64,000 nt of DNA from Marinomonas sp. SBI8L (GCF_001624705.1 NZ_JSEO01000010.1:157211-221210); one strand, 5' to 3'. Shown: positions 45,430-55,631, numbered from the stretch's first letter. The notes: generated by a model not told the origin, from the sequence alone. Made by a program: numbers and translations.

Positions 45430-48400
45430 CTGTTTTCACCTTTAATAATTCATTCATAGGTAGCCAAGTTGCCTTCACATATTCGACAAAATCATCTTGA
45501 TAAAGAGCTAGATCAGCAAAGAAACGCTGCCAATAGGGATCCTTACCGTCGGAAAAATCATTAAAGTCATCGTTATAGGTTTTAAGTGCCATCTGCCAAG
45601 CCGCTTCCTCTTCGTTATCTTGGTTTTTATCATTCAGATAGGCGGCACACCAAGCATCAGAGGTTCTAGCCGGTATCACTAAAGGCTGACGATCTCCTAA
45701 CCTAAAATAGGTGAGATACTGGCTTAAATAGTCAGTAGCGGATTCAACCGATAAGGTTTCAAACACATGAGTAATGACTTGATTAGATTTTGCATTCTTA
45801 AAGCTTAAGATGTGAGTTTCAATCTGTTCACCTTGAGCACATAACGCCAAATGAGATAGCCACGCCTGTATTTTCTTACCAGGGCTAAGTTGACCTAAGT
45901 GATAGACCAAATACAGCTGACGATTAGCCAGCTCCAACCATGACTGCACTCGGCCTTCTTCAAGCTGTAAATCAATATTAATGGCGTCTAATTTCTGGTG
46001 GGCATACTCATTGATGTTGAGCGCCATAATGCGGCTTTGCTTAACCAAGTCGTTAACTTCCATATCGCCAAATGCACCATAAGGATATCTACCAGACAAC
46101 TTCAATTTGGCAATAAAACTTTCTAATGTATCTTCTTGAATCGCTATCAGTAACTCTTCTTTGAGTTGGTAACGAGTTAAAGCATCTAGATTAAATGGCT
46201 CGTCTTCATTTTCTTCAATTTCCTGCAATTTAAGATAAGCCTTGAGCCTATGTTGCATAAAATAGCGCGCAGGATTGAGGTAAAAACGTATCAACTGATT
46301 AAGCTCAAGCTGATGTTGCTGATCTTCTATTGCCTGTAACAAAGGCAAAGCTTTCAACTCCGTTTTCTGCTTGGTCACAGTCACAGCATCTAACCAGGAA
46401 GCATCATAGCTTTTAAGCTGACCGCTAAAGGCTTCTTTATTTGAGTAATACCCTTGATGAAAAGGCTGTAATTTATGCTCTTGTACCAGTTTTTCAAGCA
46501 GTGCGGCTTGGCCTTCTTCTACTGGAACTTTTATGTCTTTTTCTAAAACGCAGCTTTGGGCGATGTAATCAACCAACTCACTTACTAAAATAGAAGGATT
46601 AAGCTCACTATTATCCTTCACACTGCGACCAACATAACTAATATAGAGATGCTCTCGCGCTGACATGAGCGCTTCTAAAAATAAGTATTTATCATCTTCT
46701 CGACGGCTACGATCACCACTACGATAATCACCCACCATTAAATCAAAGCCCATTGGCACCATAGACCTTGGGTAAGCGCCTTCGTTTAGCCCTAAAAGAC
46801 AAACCACCTTGAATGGCACAGAACGCATTGGCATTAAGGTGCAGAAATTCACTTTACCCGCTAAGAATCGCTGACTGCCCTGTGCTTCTTGCAACCTTGG
46901 AATCAGCAGCTGCTTTAGTACATTCACATCTATGGTTTGATCAAATTGAGCATGCTGCCATTCTTCACAGATTGCCTCCATATGCTTACTTAACATAGGC
47001 GGAAAAGCATCATCCTCATCAAGGGTAAAAAAGCGATCACTTACTTGATATAAAAAATTCACCCAATCACTAGGTTTCTTATCCAGTAAAAGTGCCTGCT
47101 GAGTTTCACGAATAGCCTCTAAAAATGCGGCTAATTGGCCTGCTAACTCAGCCTCTAAGCCTTCTACTTCGCCATAACTTAACAGGGACTGCCAAATATT
47201 GTCATTGCCCATGGCGTAGCCCAACAACATACGGTCTAATCCATTTTGCCAGGTATTATGCGCTTGGCTGGGTAAGTCTAAATCTGTCGCGGTTGACTCA
47301 TCCAACCCCCAACGAATACCAACCTCACTACACCATTGACGAATTCGTTCCACTTGATGCACTTGTATCCCAAAGCGCGCCAATACAGCAGGTACTTCTA
47401 ACACGCTCACTAGCTCAGATAAGGTGAAACGGCTATCAGCCAAGCTAAGTAAGGTGACATAGGCATCAACCACTGGGTTTTCCATCCCAGCTGCTTGGTC
47501 TATCAAGGAGTATGGAATAGATTGCTGTTGTGGCGCTTGACCAAATACGGCCTGTACAAAAGGACTGTATTGGTTCACATCTGGCAGCATCACAATGACA
47601 TCTTTAGGCGTAAGGTGAGGGTTCTTTTCAAACAAGGCCAACAAACTATCATGCAGCACTTCAACTTCTCGCAACGCGCTATGGCAAACTTGAACCGCAA
47701 CACTATTATCATCATTCGCAATAGGATATTTATAGTGAGAGTCTGAACTGCTTAAACTTCTCTCTTCTAAAGCACCGTGATTATTCAGCTCTAACACATC
47801 TTGTTGTATACGGTTCAATAGGGAAGCTTGAGTGCCATCATCACAATAGCTTTCAAACACCTCTAATTGTTGATTCGCAAAAGCTTGCAACTCACCAATA
47901 TAGTCTCGACCAAGGCGTCCCCAAGAAGCTAATAATGGATTGGCATCTAGGTGCAATGTGTCCTGATTCAAGCCGGGTTTATTCGCCTGTTTATTCAGCA
48001 CTCTACCCAGATAGTTCTTATCAACAATATCGCCCCAGTAATACTGGCAAGGGTTCTGCAAAAATAGATGCATATCTATCCAATTACTTTCAGCTAATAA
48101 GCGAAGGGATTGCAAGGTATTAGGTGGCAGAGCCGATACACCAAAAATATAGACTCGTTGCGGAATGGAAGGGGGTTTAGGCTTAGAACGAACAACTTCT
48201 TCTAAGGCTTCGAGTAAATTGGCTCTGTGATACAAAGATTGGTCATAGGAAGCAACATCGGCAACGAGGTCACGCCATAAGATAGATTGCCAAGCTTGAT
48301 CTTGATCCTTGCTTTTTGGTAAATCTTTGGCTTGATTACCTTCTTCCCAAGCAGCGATCCAATCAGGACGATAAACAAGGTATTGGTCATAGATATCAGC

Positions 48401-48793
48401 AATGCTAGAACATAATTGAAAACGTCTTAGTTGGCTATCATCTTCAGCCAAGTACCAAGCAAGTTGCTGAAACTCGACCTCTTCTAATCTATTGTCTAGT
48501 AGACGCATTAAGCGCCAAACTAAAAAGGGTTTATTAAATTCGCTTTGTCCCGGTATATCTTGTAAGGCTTGCTGAAAGCAGCGCCAAACAAACGTAGAAG
48601 GTAGAGGAAATTCATAGCCTGCAGCAATTCCCTGCTCTTGGGCTAACTGCATTTTGAGCCATTGAGCCATGCCTGGACTCTGCACCAATATGTGCTCTTT
48701 AGCGAAAGGACTCTCTGGCAAAGATAAGGATAAAATACGCGCTAAAATGCTCGATAAATCTTCTAAGCGATTACCCGTATAAAGATGAAACAT
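45419..48793 (-). CDS. recC: Exodeoxyribonuclease V subunit gamma (RecC)
   Basis: RecC holds the complex together and recognises Chi through inactive helicase-like domains. With start ATG 48793 (MFHLYTGNRLEDLSSILA) the protein is 1124 residues, close to E. coli RecC (1122). Supporting motifs are LVQSPGMAQWLKMQLAQEQGIAA, PLPSTFVWRCFQ and DVIVMLPDVNQYSPF. The frame extends upstream to 48865 but the family start favours 48793, although its ribosome site is weak. It is the first gene of the recC-recB-recD operon. Confidence 0.95.
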   Translation of the reverse strand: MFHLYTGNRLEDLSSILARILSLSLPESPFAKEHILVQSPGMAQWLKMQLAQEQGIAAGYEFPLPSTFVWRCFQQALQDIPGQSEFNKPFLVWRLMRLLDNRLEEVEFQQLAWYLAEDDSQLRRFQLCSSIADIYDQYLVYRPDWIAAWEEGNQAKDLPKSKDQDQAWQSILWRDLVADVASYDQSLYHRANLLEALEEVVRSKPKPPSIPQRVYIFGVSALPPNTLQSLRLLAESNWIDMHLFLQNPCQYYWGDIVDKNYLGRVLNKQANKPGLNQDTLHLDANPLLASWGRLGRDYIGELQAFANQQLEVFESYCDDGTQASLLNRIQQDVLELNNHGALEERSLSSSDSHYKYPIANDDNSVAVQVCHSALREVEVLHDSLLALFEKNPHLTPKDVIVMLPDVNQYSPFVQAVFGQAPQQQSIPYSLIDQAAGMENPVVDAYVTLLSLADSRFTLSELVSVLEVPAVLARFGIQVHQVERIRQWCSEVGIRWGLDESTATDLDLPSQAHNTWQNGLDRMLLGYAMGNDNIWQSLLSYGEVEGLEAELAGQLAAFLEAIRETQQALLLDKKPSDWVNFLYQVSDRFFTLDEDDAFPPMLSKHMEAICEEWQHAQFDQTIDVNVLKQLLIPRLQEAQGSQRFLAGKVNFCTLMPMRSVPFKVVCLLGLNEGAYPRSMVPMGFDLMVGDYRSGDRSRREDDKYLFLEALMSAREHLYISYVGRSVKDNSELNPSILVSELVDYIAQSCVLEKDIKVPVEEGQAALLEKLVQEHKLQPFHQGYYSNKEAFSGQLKSYDASWLDAVTVTKQKTELKALPLLQAIEDQQHQLELNQLIRFYLNPARYFMQHRLKAYLKLQEIEENEDEPFNLDALTRYQLKEELLIAIQEDTLESFIAKLKLSGRYPYGAFGDMEVNDLVKQSRIMALNINEYAHQKLDAINIDLQLEEGRVQSWLELANRQLYLVYHLGQLSPGKKIQAWLSHLALCAQGEQIETHILSFKNAKSNQVITHVFETLSVESATDYLSQYLTYFRLGDRQPLVIPARTSDAWCAAYLNDKNQDNEEEAAWQMALKTYNDDFNDFSDGKDPYWQRFFADLALYQDDFVEYVKATWLPMNELLKVKTDEQ

Positions 48794-48935
48794 ATATAAA
48801 CCCAGACCTAGTTCAAAGCAAAAATCAGATGAAAAGCAAATAGTTAAAGCATACCAGCTTGCCAAAAAGAAGGCTCATAAATAAATACGTGAGCATGCGA
48901 ATTTAAGTGTAAGAGAAAGCCTTTAGAAAGAGCAC

Positions 48936-48973
48936 AAAAAAAAGCGCTAAAGTCTTGGGGATGACCTTAACGC
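48936..48973 (-). terminator. Terminator after the chemoreceptor gene (minus strand)
   Basis: On the minus strand GCGTTAAGGTC pairs with GACTTTAGCGC (with G-U pairs) across an eight-base loop, followed by eight T residues. It lies between the chemoreceptor gene and recC. Confidence 0.8.
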
Positions 48974-49024
48974 CTAAAGTAGTACAGAGGGATATAATGA
49001 AAATAGGTTACTTATTAACTCAGG

Positions 49025-50662
49025 TTAAATATTAAAACTAGACATCAGTTCCTTCATTTTTAACGTGGTATTAGCTAGGGACTCACTTGACTGACGAGTT
49101 GTGACGATTTCATTATTACTTTGATCCGCCAGTTTTGAGATATCTTGGGTTAAGTTATTTAAATGTGTCACAGCTTGATGCTGATTATTAATGCTCTCAG
49201 TTATCACATCACTGGCTTGGCTAATTGCGGTAACCGATTGCGCAATATCAGCTAATGCCTGATCCGTTTGAGTAATGTCTTGTGTTGTTCGCTTAGAGTA
49301 TTCATGGCTTGAATTGATTTTACTTTCAGCTTCTTTCGCGCCCGCTTGCAAACGATTTATCATGCCTTGTATTTCATCTGTCGAGCTTTGAGTTCGACTC
49401 GCTAAGCCTCGGACTTCATCAGCAACCACTGCAAAACCTCGACCTTGTTCGCCCGCCCTAGCCGCTTCAATAGCAGCATTTAATGCTAATAAGTTGGTTT
49501 GTTCTGCAATACCACTGATTACATCCAGAACGGCCCCAATATTTTGAGACTCCTGTGCAAGCAAACTCACTGTTTGCACACCATCGTCTAGCTCGCTAGA
49601 AAGAATTTCTAAAGATTCCATGGTTTGTTTAACCGAGGTTTTACCTAATTCGGTACGCTCCTGGGTTACCTTGGCAGACTCATAGGTTGCTTGGCTATTT
49701 TCCAATACTTGCTCTTTCTGCTCTGATACTTCAGCTATCGCAACTGTCATTTGAGCAATAGTATCGAGCTGAGTTTGGGCAAGTTCAGTGGTATTACCCG
49801 CCACACTTCTCAACTCTTTACTGTGTTCATAAACACTATGATTGAGTTGGATCGCTTCTGCTAAGGTGCTGGAAATTTTGTCACTGAAAGCATTAAATGC
49901 GACGGCAATATGAGTAAACTGATCACGGCCTGAAACTGGTAGCCTATGCTTTAAATCCCCTTCTGCTGCTGAGATATTATCAAGAGCATCTAGACTGGCT
50001 TGCAAAGGTTGAGTGATAGAGCGCACGATAAGGATAGATAAAATAAGACCTAAAATAATAATAACACCAGAGCTACCGCCAACAGTGAGAAGCTCATCAA
50101 TAAACTGGCTTTCAACATCATCAAGGTAAATACCTGAACCGATAATCCATCCCCAGGGCTCAAAACCTTTTACAAAGGAAACCTTCTCCACCGCAGCTTC
50201 AAAACCAGGTTTAGGCCAAAGGTAACTCACGAAACCTTCTTTTTGCGCTTTGACAATATTAACGAACTCAGTAAAAAGTTTTTTACCATTTGCATCTTCT
50301 AAGTTACTCAAGTCCTTGCCTTCTAAAGCAGGTTTTATAGGATGCAAAACAATATTTGCTTGATAATCATTAATCCAAAAATATTCAGTACCGCCATAAC
50401 GAGCCATTCGGATTGAGGCTTTAGCCTGTTTTTGTGCTTCGGCTCGAGAAAGCTCGCCAGATTGCTCTAATGAATAAAAGTAATTAATGCTCGAATGGGC
50501 GAGATCCACGACATGGCGTGTTTTTAAGGCTTTTTCTGAATTTAATGAGTGTTTGAAAGATGCAAGTGACATGGCTAGCACCACAACTAAACCAAGACAG
50601 AGAAAAAAAACAAGACTATTAAGTCTTAAATTAATTGAGAAATTTCGTAGAAATTGGGTCAA
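49025..50662 (-). CDS. Methyl-accepting chemotaxis protein with Cache domain
   Basis: The protein of about 545 residues has a first membrane helix ([20 protein letters not shown]), a periplasmic single-Cache domain ([32 protein letters not shown], then [22 protein letters not shown]), a second helix ([18 protein letters not shown]), HAMP, and the signalling hairpin tip [37 protein letters not shown]. No C-terminal pentapeptide tether is seen. TTG 50662 has AGGAG seven bases before it and is preferred over the longer frame ending at TTG 50695. The ligand is unknown; Cache domains of this type often bind small organic acids. Confidence 0.92.
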   Translation of the reverse strand: MTQFLRNFSINLRLNSLVFFLCLGLVVVLAMSLASFKHSLNSEKALKTRHVVDLAHSSINYFYSLEQSGELSRAEAQKQAKASIRMARYGGTEYFWINDYQANIVLHPIKPALEGKDLSNLEDANGKKLFTEFVNIVKAQKEGFVSYLWPKPGFEAAVEKVSFVKGFEPWGWIIGSGIYLDDVESQFIDELLTVGGSSGVIIILGLILSILIVRSITQPLQASLDALDNISAAEGDLKHRLPVSGRDQFTHIAVAFNAFSDKISSTLAEAIQLNHSVYEHSKELRSVAGNTTELAQTQLDTIAQMTVAIAEVSEQKEQVLENSQATYESAKVTQERTELGKTSVKQTMESLEILSSELDDGVQTVSLLAQESQNIGAVLDVISGIAEQTNLLALNAAIEAARAGEQGRGFAVVADEVRGLASRTQSSTDEIQGMINRLQAGAKEAESKINSSHEYSKRTTQDITQTDQALADIAQSVTAISQASDVITESINNQHQAVTHLNNLTQDISKLADQSNNEIVTTRQSSESLANTTLKMKELMSSFNI

Positions 50663-50972
50663 TGTTTGGCTCCTATCTATGAGTTTGATTGGCAATTAAT
50701 CCTTTTCATGTTCGTCATACAGCCAACTTTCAAAATATTTAAAACACCTCTTCCTGAATAAGTTTTAAATAATCAGGCTAAAACACTAAAACTTAAAAAG
50801 AAAAATAGGAAGCTAGGCCAGATAAGACATTAGTCTAAGGGGAGGCTGACCTAGATCACATCGAAGTCATTCTGTTGGGTTAGATAATATTTTGAACTAT
50901 ATGAGTATTTTCTAATCTAGATTTGAGACATATTTAATGCGCTGACTCAATTCATTTATGTAAGGAAAGACA

Positions 50973-51437
50973 ATGAAAAAGCTCTTTTTAGGCCTGATAT
51001 TACTCACCTGTCATAGCCTCTTTGCTAGCGAACCTGTTAGTACAAGCTTTTGGAATAATATTGCTATAGGCAAACATGATGCCTTGGGTTATTACCAAGA
51101 GGACTTAACAGGTAGCACGCCAACGACAAAAGGTGTCGAGCACTTCACTGTTAATTGGCAAGATGCTGAGTGGCGCTTTGCTAGCCAAGCATCGGCGGAT
51201 AAATTTGCCGAGAACCCGCGTAAGTATGCCCCTAGATACAATGGTCACTGTGCAAATGCTTTGAGTTTAGGTGAAGGTTTGATTAATACAGATGGTACTG
51301 TATGGGAGTTTTTTGGTGACAAGTTGCATTTATTTTATGCTGAAAGAGGCAGACAACGCTGGCTAAAGGGCGACTGGCAAACTTATCAAGCAGAAGCAGA
51401 TCAAGCTTGGTTAGAAATATTAAATAAAGAGAGCTAA
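50973..51437 (+). CDS. Secreted YHS-domain protein
   Basis: The 154-residue protein has a signal peptide (MKKLFLGLILLTCHSLFA) and a YHS domain: IAIGKHDALGYYQEDL, then EHFTVNWQDAEWRFASQASADKFAENPRKYAPRYNGHCA. YHS domains are small metal-associated modules found in periplasmic and metal-handling proteins. The function here is not known. A half CRP-like site (TAGATCACAT) lies about 120 bp upstream. It is convergent with the histidine kinase gene. Confidence 0.85.
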   Translation: MKKLFLGLILLTCHSLFASEPVSTSFWNNIAIGKHDALGYYQEDLTGSTPTTKGVEHFTVNWQDAEWRFASQASADKFAENPRKYAPRYNGHCANALSLGEGLINTDGTVWEFFGDKLHLFYAERGRQRWLKGDWQTYQAEADQAWLEILNKES

Positions 51438-51471
51438 CTCAAAGAAAGCTCTCTTTATTTGGCTCGTTTCA

Positions 51472-52923
51472 CTAAGCTTCGGTTTGAATAATGATTTTGA
51501 GCCCCGGATGCGCATTTGCCAGACTAATTTGCCACTGATGGAAGTTAAAAATAGCCTGTGCTTGAGTCAAACCAAGACCATGGCCTTTACTACCTCTATG
51601 CCTTTCTAGTCGGTACATACGCCTAAATACCTTGTCATAATCATCTGCATCTATACCGGCACCCGAATCCTGCAATACGATCAAACCGGGCTTGCAGCAA
51701 AGTTTAATATCCGTATCTTGTGCACCGTATTTAATGGCATTATCAAATAGGTTAGAGAATGCCTGAAAGAGCAAGTCACCATTAGCAACGACTTGATAAT
51801 CATGTAAATCCAACTGGACCTTCATTCCCTTCTCTTGCGCTAAAGGCTCATACATTTCTGCAATGTCGGCCAGTAAGGATGCTAAGTTAATCGACTTCAT
51901 CGGAATATCAACAGCACTCTTTTCAAGCTTGCCAATGTTTAACAAGGCATTAAAAAGCTTGAGTATTCTGTCTGTGTCTTGTGTGGCTTCTTCTTTGAAC
52001 TTAGCAAGCTGAGCTTGAGATGCATCTGGTGCAAAGGACTCCAGTCTATTATGTAAATGGGTGAGTGGCGTTCTCATATCATGGGCAATATTATCTGACA
52101 CCTCTTGAACGCCTTGCATCAGGCTCGCAATTCTATCCAACATACCATTAATATTTTTTGCCATATGATCATAATCATCATTGCGCTGACTTAATGGAAT
52201 CCTCTCATCAAGTTGGCCTTCTATGATGGTATCGCAAGTTTGATTAATCACAGTAAGACGAGTAACCGTGCGTCTTGTAAGAATCAAGGTACCAGCTAAC
52301 AGGATGATAAAGCTTAATATCAAACCGATTATCAAGGCACTATATAGCACACTGTCTACTTCTTTCAGGTAACTAATATTGTATGAGAGAGTGACGTAAT
52401 TACCGTCTGCTAAGGCAAGTTGTGCAATGCGGAATTGCTCAGGATCATCCGCCTCAAACTCTTCCCAATAGGCATCTTCTGCCAGAATAAAGTCGCCCGA
52501 TGATGGGTCAAACTCAGCACCTTCCATTTCTAAATGATGTATCCAATGCTCAAATTCTGCCGCGCATTCTGACCAGTTATCGTCCTCTTCATCATAGGCA
52601 TCTATTTCATCAATATAGGCTTGATCCTCTATTGGGTTCAGTAGCGTTAAGTCAATTTCCACACCGGCTTGATCGCCAATTTCTCTCAGTTTTTGACGAA
52701 GAACGGCTAAGTTTTCAAAGTTATCAAAATCTTCAAACAAGGCTTCAACTTGCGCTTCTTGTCGCTCGAATAAAATATCAACGTTTTCCCATAAACTGGT
52801 TTTTACGATTTGATAAAGAGCAAAAAGAATAAGCGCAAAAGTGAGCCATAAAGTCCCCATGACGGTAAGTGAAAACCGAAAACTAGAACTTTTAACAAGA
52901 TTAAGAAGCCGCTTTAACAACAT
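51472..52923 (-). CDS. Sensor histidine kinase with acidic periplasmic domain
   Basis: The 483-residue kinase has helix 1 at about 19-37, a periplasmic domain of about 150 residues, helix 2 at about 193-215, HAMP, a HisKA domain (SDNIAHDMRTPLTHLHN, with the phosphorylated His), and HATPase motifs NLFDNAIKYG, LQDSGAGID and GHGLGL. The periplasmic domain is strikingly acidic (DEIDAYDEEDDNW, EHWIHHLEMEGAEF, EEFEADDPEQF). The gene overlaps the 3' end of its response regulator by 23 bp. The regulator is divergent from an acidic secreted protein. Acidic sensor domains often bind metal ions or cationic peptides; the signal here is inference. Confidence 0.9.
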   Translation of the reverse strand: MLLKRLLNLVKSSSFRFSLTVMGTLWLTFALILFALYQIVKTSLWENVDILFERQEAQVEALFEDFDNFENLAVLRQKLREIGDQAGVEIDLTLLNPIEDQAYIDEIDAYDEEDDNWSECAAEFEHWIHHLEMEGAEFDPSSGDFILAEDAYWEEFEADDPEQFRIAQLALADGNYVTLSYNISYLKEVDSVLYSALIIGLILSFIILLAGTLILTRRTVTRLTVINQTCDTIIEGQLDERIPLSQRNDDYDHMAKNINGMLDRIASLMQGVQEVSDNIAHDMRTPLTHLHNRLESFAPDASQAQLAKFKEEATQDTDRILKLFNALLNIGKLEKSAVDIPMKSINLASLLADIAEMYEPLAQEKGMKVQLDLHDYQVVANGDLLFQAFSNLFDNAIKYGAQDTDIKLCCKPGLIVLQDSGAGIDADDYDKVFRRMYRLERHRGSKGHGLGLTQAQAIFNFHQWQISLANAHPGLKIIIQTEA

Positions 52924-53590
52924 AGCCTCTCCCTCTAATCGTGTGTATCAAGGTGTGGCTAAACGGCTTATCAACTTTATTTCTCAACCTAGAGATATGA
53001 ACATCTATTACGTTCGTTTGTGGATCAAAATGATAATCCCACACAGCCTCAAGCAACATGGTACGAGTAACAACCCTGTCTTGATGCCTCAGCAAATACT
53101 CTAATAGACGATATTCTCTAGGTTGTAAGTTAATCGTCACACCATCACGTTTTGCTTCTTGCGTGAGCAGATTCAAACTTAGATCATCACAGTGTAGGAC
53201 GGTTTGCTCGCCTGGCTCTTGGGTAGCTCGTCTAAACATCACATCTAAACGAGCCTGTAGCTCAGAAAATGCAAAGGGTTTAGTCAGATAATCATCAGCA
53301 CCAGCTTGTAACCCTTCTACTCTATGACTAACCTCTGCCATCGCGCTCAATAGAATAACGGGGACTAAAGACCCTGTTGCTCGGATTGTTTTAAGAAGAG
53401 TGATGCCATCAAGCTCAGGTAACATTCGATCCAAAATAATGGCGTCATAAGTTTCTGTTGTTGCTTGTAGTAGCCCTTGTTTACCACTGTGACAAACATC
53501 AACCACGTAACCTAGCTGCTTTAAACTTGTACAAATAAATTTAGACACATCTAGGTCGTCTTCAACTACCAATACTTTCACGCTGTTCAC
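52901..53590 (-). CDS. Response regulator, OmpR/PhoB family
   Basis: The 229-residue protein has a receiver domain (VLVVEDDLDVSKF with acidic pocket, phospho-Asp in DAIILDRMLPELDG, then the conserved Lys in DYLTKPF) and a C-terminal winged helix (LQPREYRLLEYLLRHQDRVV, NVIDVHISRLRNKVD). It partners the kinase encoded downstream, overlapping by 23 bp. The intergenic region to the divergent secreted-protein gene contains AAGAC-x6-AAGAC (spaced like OmpR-family direct repeats) and an inverted repeat CCATGA/TCATGG at 53707-53727, so control of that gene is plausible. Confidence 0.94.
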   Translation of the reverse strand: MNSVKVLVVEDDLDVSKFICTSLKQLGYVVDVCHSGKQGLLQATTETYDAIILDRMLPELDGITLLKTIRATGSLVPVILLSAMAEVSHRVEGLQAGADDYLTKPFAFSELQARLDVMFRRATQEPGEQTVLHCDDLSLNLLTQEAKRDGVTINLQPREYRLLEYLLRHQDRVVTRTMLLEAVWDYHFDPQTNVIDVHISRLRNKVDKPFSHTLIHTIRGRGYVVKAAS

Positions 53591-53758
53591 CCTATTCTTT
53601 TAACTAGCCTAAGGATACCAAGGCTTTCGTCATTATTTCATTACCAAAAGTTAATATTCAGGCAAGACTTAAGTAAGACCCTACTCACTAAGCTTATCTT
53701 CATCGACCATGAAGGCATTCATCATGGCGAAATAAAATTTAAATAGGAGCTTATTAAG

Positions 53759-54295
53759 ATGAATAAACTAATTGCAGCAAGTTTAACTCTAGGCGGTGTT
53801 TTATTAGCACCAATGACATTTGCAAATGATGCTTGTAGCCCAAACAACCCTTCAGCATGTAAAAGCAAGCTAGAAAAAGAGTGTCTTTATTACTCCGTTG
53901 ATGAGTTTGAAATGGATGAAGACTTGGTTATTTTTGAAGAAGGCTACATGGATTATAAAGACCAGCATCAAGGTCATGATGAAGAATTCAAAGAAAGCGA
54001 CTTATTATTAAGTGACTTAAACGAACTTTCTCTGACAAGTGAGCAGCAAAGCTTAGTAAATGAGTGGCAAGCTTATAACACCCAATTTGATAAAGATTGG
54101 ATGACGCTTTGTATGTCATATCCAAACAAAGAGAAGAGCATTACGAATCAAATTGACTGGGAAGAAGCTAATTTAAAAAACGACTTAACTTATCTAAAAG
54201 AAAGCCGTGTTTTTGTTAATAAGATGACAGCAAGTTTAACTGAGCCTCAAAAGCAGCAACTGGTGCAATTAGGTCTAATGCAACTACTACCCTAG
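53759..54295 (+). CDS. Secreted acidic hypothetical protein
   Basis: The 178-residue protein has a signal peptide (KLIAASLTLGGVLLAPMTFA) and a mature part rich in Asp and Glu, with an N-terminal cysteine cluster (DACSPNNPSACKSKLEKEC) and a later Cys (LCMSY). Helical segments with LTSEQQSLVNEW and LTEPQKQQLVQLGLM recall the LTxxQ-containing periplasmic proteins such as Spy/CpxP, but similarity is weak. AGGAG lies 9 bases upstream. It is divergent from the OmpR-family regulator, so it is a probable target. I cannot name a function. A terminator follows. Confidence 0.65.
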   Translation: MNKLIAASLTLGGVLLAPMTFANDACSPNNPSACKSKLEKECLYYSVDEFEMDEDLVIFEEGYMDYKDQHQGHDEEFKESDLLLSDLNELSLTSEQQSLVNEWQAYNTQFDKDWMTLCMSYPNKEKSITNQIDWEEANLKNDLTYLKESRVFVNKMTASLTEPQKQQLVQLGLMQLLP

Positions 54296-54337
54296 GGAAT
54301 AAGCAAGAGCTTGCTAAAGCAAAAAATCGCCAGAAAC

Positions 54338-54367
54338 AAAAAAGCCTCGTATCAACGAGGCTTTTTT
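54338..54367 (+). terminator. Terminator after the acidic secreted protein gene
   Basis: A perfect 12-base stem AAAAAAGCCTCG / CGAGGCTTTTTT with a six-base loop and a T-run. It faces the convergent tRNA-Ala, so it may act on both strands. Confidence 0.92.
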
Positions 54368-54370
54368 CGT

Positions 54371-54400
54371 TTACCTAATATTGAAAACAATATTAGGTAA
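54371..54400. repeat. Perfect 13-bp inverted repeat downstream of tRNA-Ala
   Basis: TTACCTAATATTG (54371-54383) and CAATATTAGGTAA (54388-54400) form a perfect stem with a four-base loop just past the 3' end of tRNA-Ala. There is no T-run, so it may act in tRNA 3' processing or stability. Confidence 0.6.
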
Positions 54401-54410
54401 TAACAGAATT

Positions 54411-54486
54411 TGGTGGAGCCTAGGAGGATCGAACTCCTGACCTCAACGCTGCCAGCGTTGCGCTCTCCCAGCTGAGCTAAGGCCCC
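54411..54486 (-). tRNA. tRNA-Ala (anticodon GGC)
   Basis: The 76-nt cloverleaf starts GGGGCCTTAGCTCAGCTGGG, with anticodon loop CTGGCAG (GGC) and T arm AGGAGTTCGATCCTCCT and an encoded CCA. It lies alone between the acidic secreted-protein gene and the EAL-HDOD pair. Confidence 0.96.
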
Positions 54487-54716
54487 AAAGTGTTAAGCAT
54501 TTTAGGTAGGATAAAAACCTGTGTCAATAAAATTTAGCATCAATCATTTCCTTTTATTAATTAAAACAAGCATTAAACAATAATCAGTAGATGGATTTAT
54601 CTGAATTAGTTTTAAAAAATATCGCCTCTTCAAACCACTAGCTGCATGCAAGAATAAAACCTCTTGATAAAACTTATGGTATTCTAATTTTAATAGGCGA
54701 CAAAAAAGGACTTCTA

Positions 54717-55631
54717 ATGTCAGAAACATCCTCTGCTTTAACCAAGTTAATGATGGCGCATCAGCCCATTATTGATGCCGAAGGGAATACAGCTCATACA
54801 GAGCTAATTTTCCAACGTAAACCAGGCACGCCTGGTTATGAAGGCTCAAAGGATGCAATAAACCAAAAGTTAGCTCACATTTGCATAGGCGTAAGTGAGC
54901 TAAAAGATGAGTTTAATACGCCCCTATCGATCAGATTAACCAGCGCGATTTTAATGTCTGATATCCACTTTCCTATTGCAGCGCATCTTATCTATATTGA
55001 GCTACCAGGTAATACCGCAATTACTCGCTCATCAATTGAAGCCTTAAGAAGATGGTACCAAGCAGGCTACCGTTTCATTTTAAGTGGCTTTCGTTTCGAT
55101 ATCGATTACAGCCATATTTTGCCTTTTATCCATATGATCAAAATGGATGCAGTTAAATTAATAAACAATAAACAAAAGCTAGAACCTCTTAAGAATTTAG
55201 AACGTCAGATCATTGTTCGTAAGGTAAATGACAAAAAGACCTATGAAGCATGTAAGCATCTTGGGGCAACACACTTTCAAGGTAATTATTTTAAAGCTAT
55301 ACAAAAAGTGGATAAAAAAGGACCGAGTGCAGAAATTTTAACCGCGAAAAAAATTGTGTCTGAATTAAGAGATGATAAAGCTAATCTTGATAATGTTGCT
55401 AAACTCATCAATGATAATCCTTATATAACTTATCAATTACTTAGAATTTTAAACAATCCGATCAGTGGTCTACCAAGAAAAATCACAGATATTCGTGAAG
55501 CCATTGTCATGATAGGCTTAGAACAAATCAAAAAGTGGGCCATACTTATTTCACTATCAGCGACAAAAAAGCAGCAAAATGAGCTATTTAGTAGCATTGT
55601 AAATCGTCCGAGTAAGATGAGCGCTGAATAA
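54717..55631 (+). CDS. Truncated, degenerate EAL-HDOD protein (first of tandem pair)
   Basis: The 304-residue protein is a paralogue of its downstream neighbour. The EAL-like part (about 10-200) keeps HTELIF (EAL position) and IHMIKMD (Lys) but lacks the catalytic Asp pair (ILSGFRF where its neighbour has VLDDYNF), the Asn (IRLTS in place of VNITR) and the downstream Glu (IVRKVND in place of LAEKVEN). The HDOD part (about 205-300) ends after SLSATKKQQNELF, about 100 residues shorter than its neighbour. It therefore cannot be a phosphodiesterase by known rules; it may be a c-di-GMP binding or regulatory protein. Good ribosome site; 17 bp to the next gene. Confidence 0.82.
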   Translation: MSETSSALTKLMMAHQPIIDAEGNTAHTELIFQRKPGTPGYEGSKDAINQKLAHICIGVSELKDEFNTPLSIRLTSAILMSDIHFPIAAHLIYIELPGNTAITRSSIEALRRWYQAGYRFILSGFRFDIDYSHILPFIHMIKMDAVKLINNKQKLEPLKNLERQIIVRKVNDKKTYEACKHLGATHFQGNYFKAIQKVDKKGPSAEILTAKKIVSELRDDKANLDNVAKLINDNPYITYQLLRILNNPISGLPRKITDIREAIVMIGLEQIKKWAILISLSATKKQQNELFSSIVNRPSKMSAE

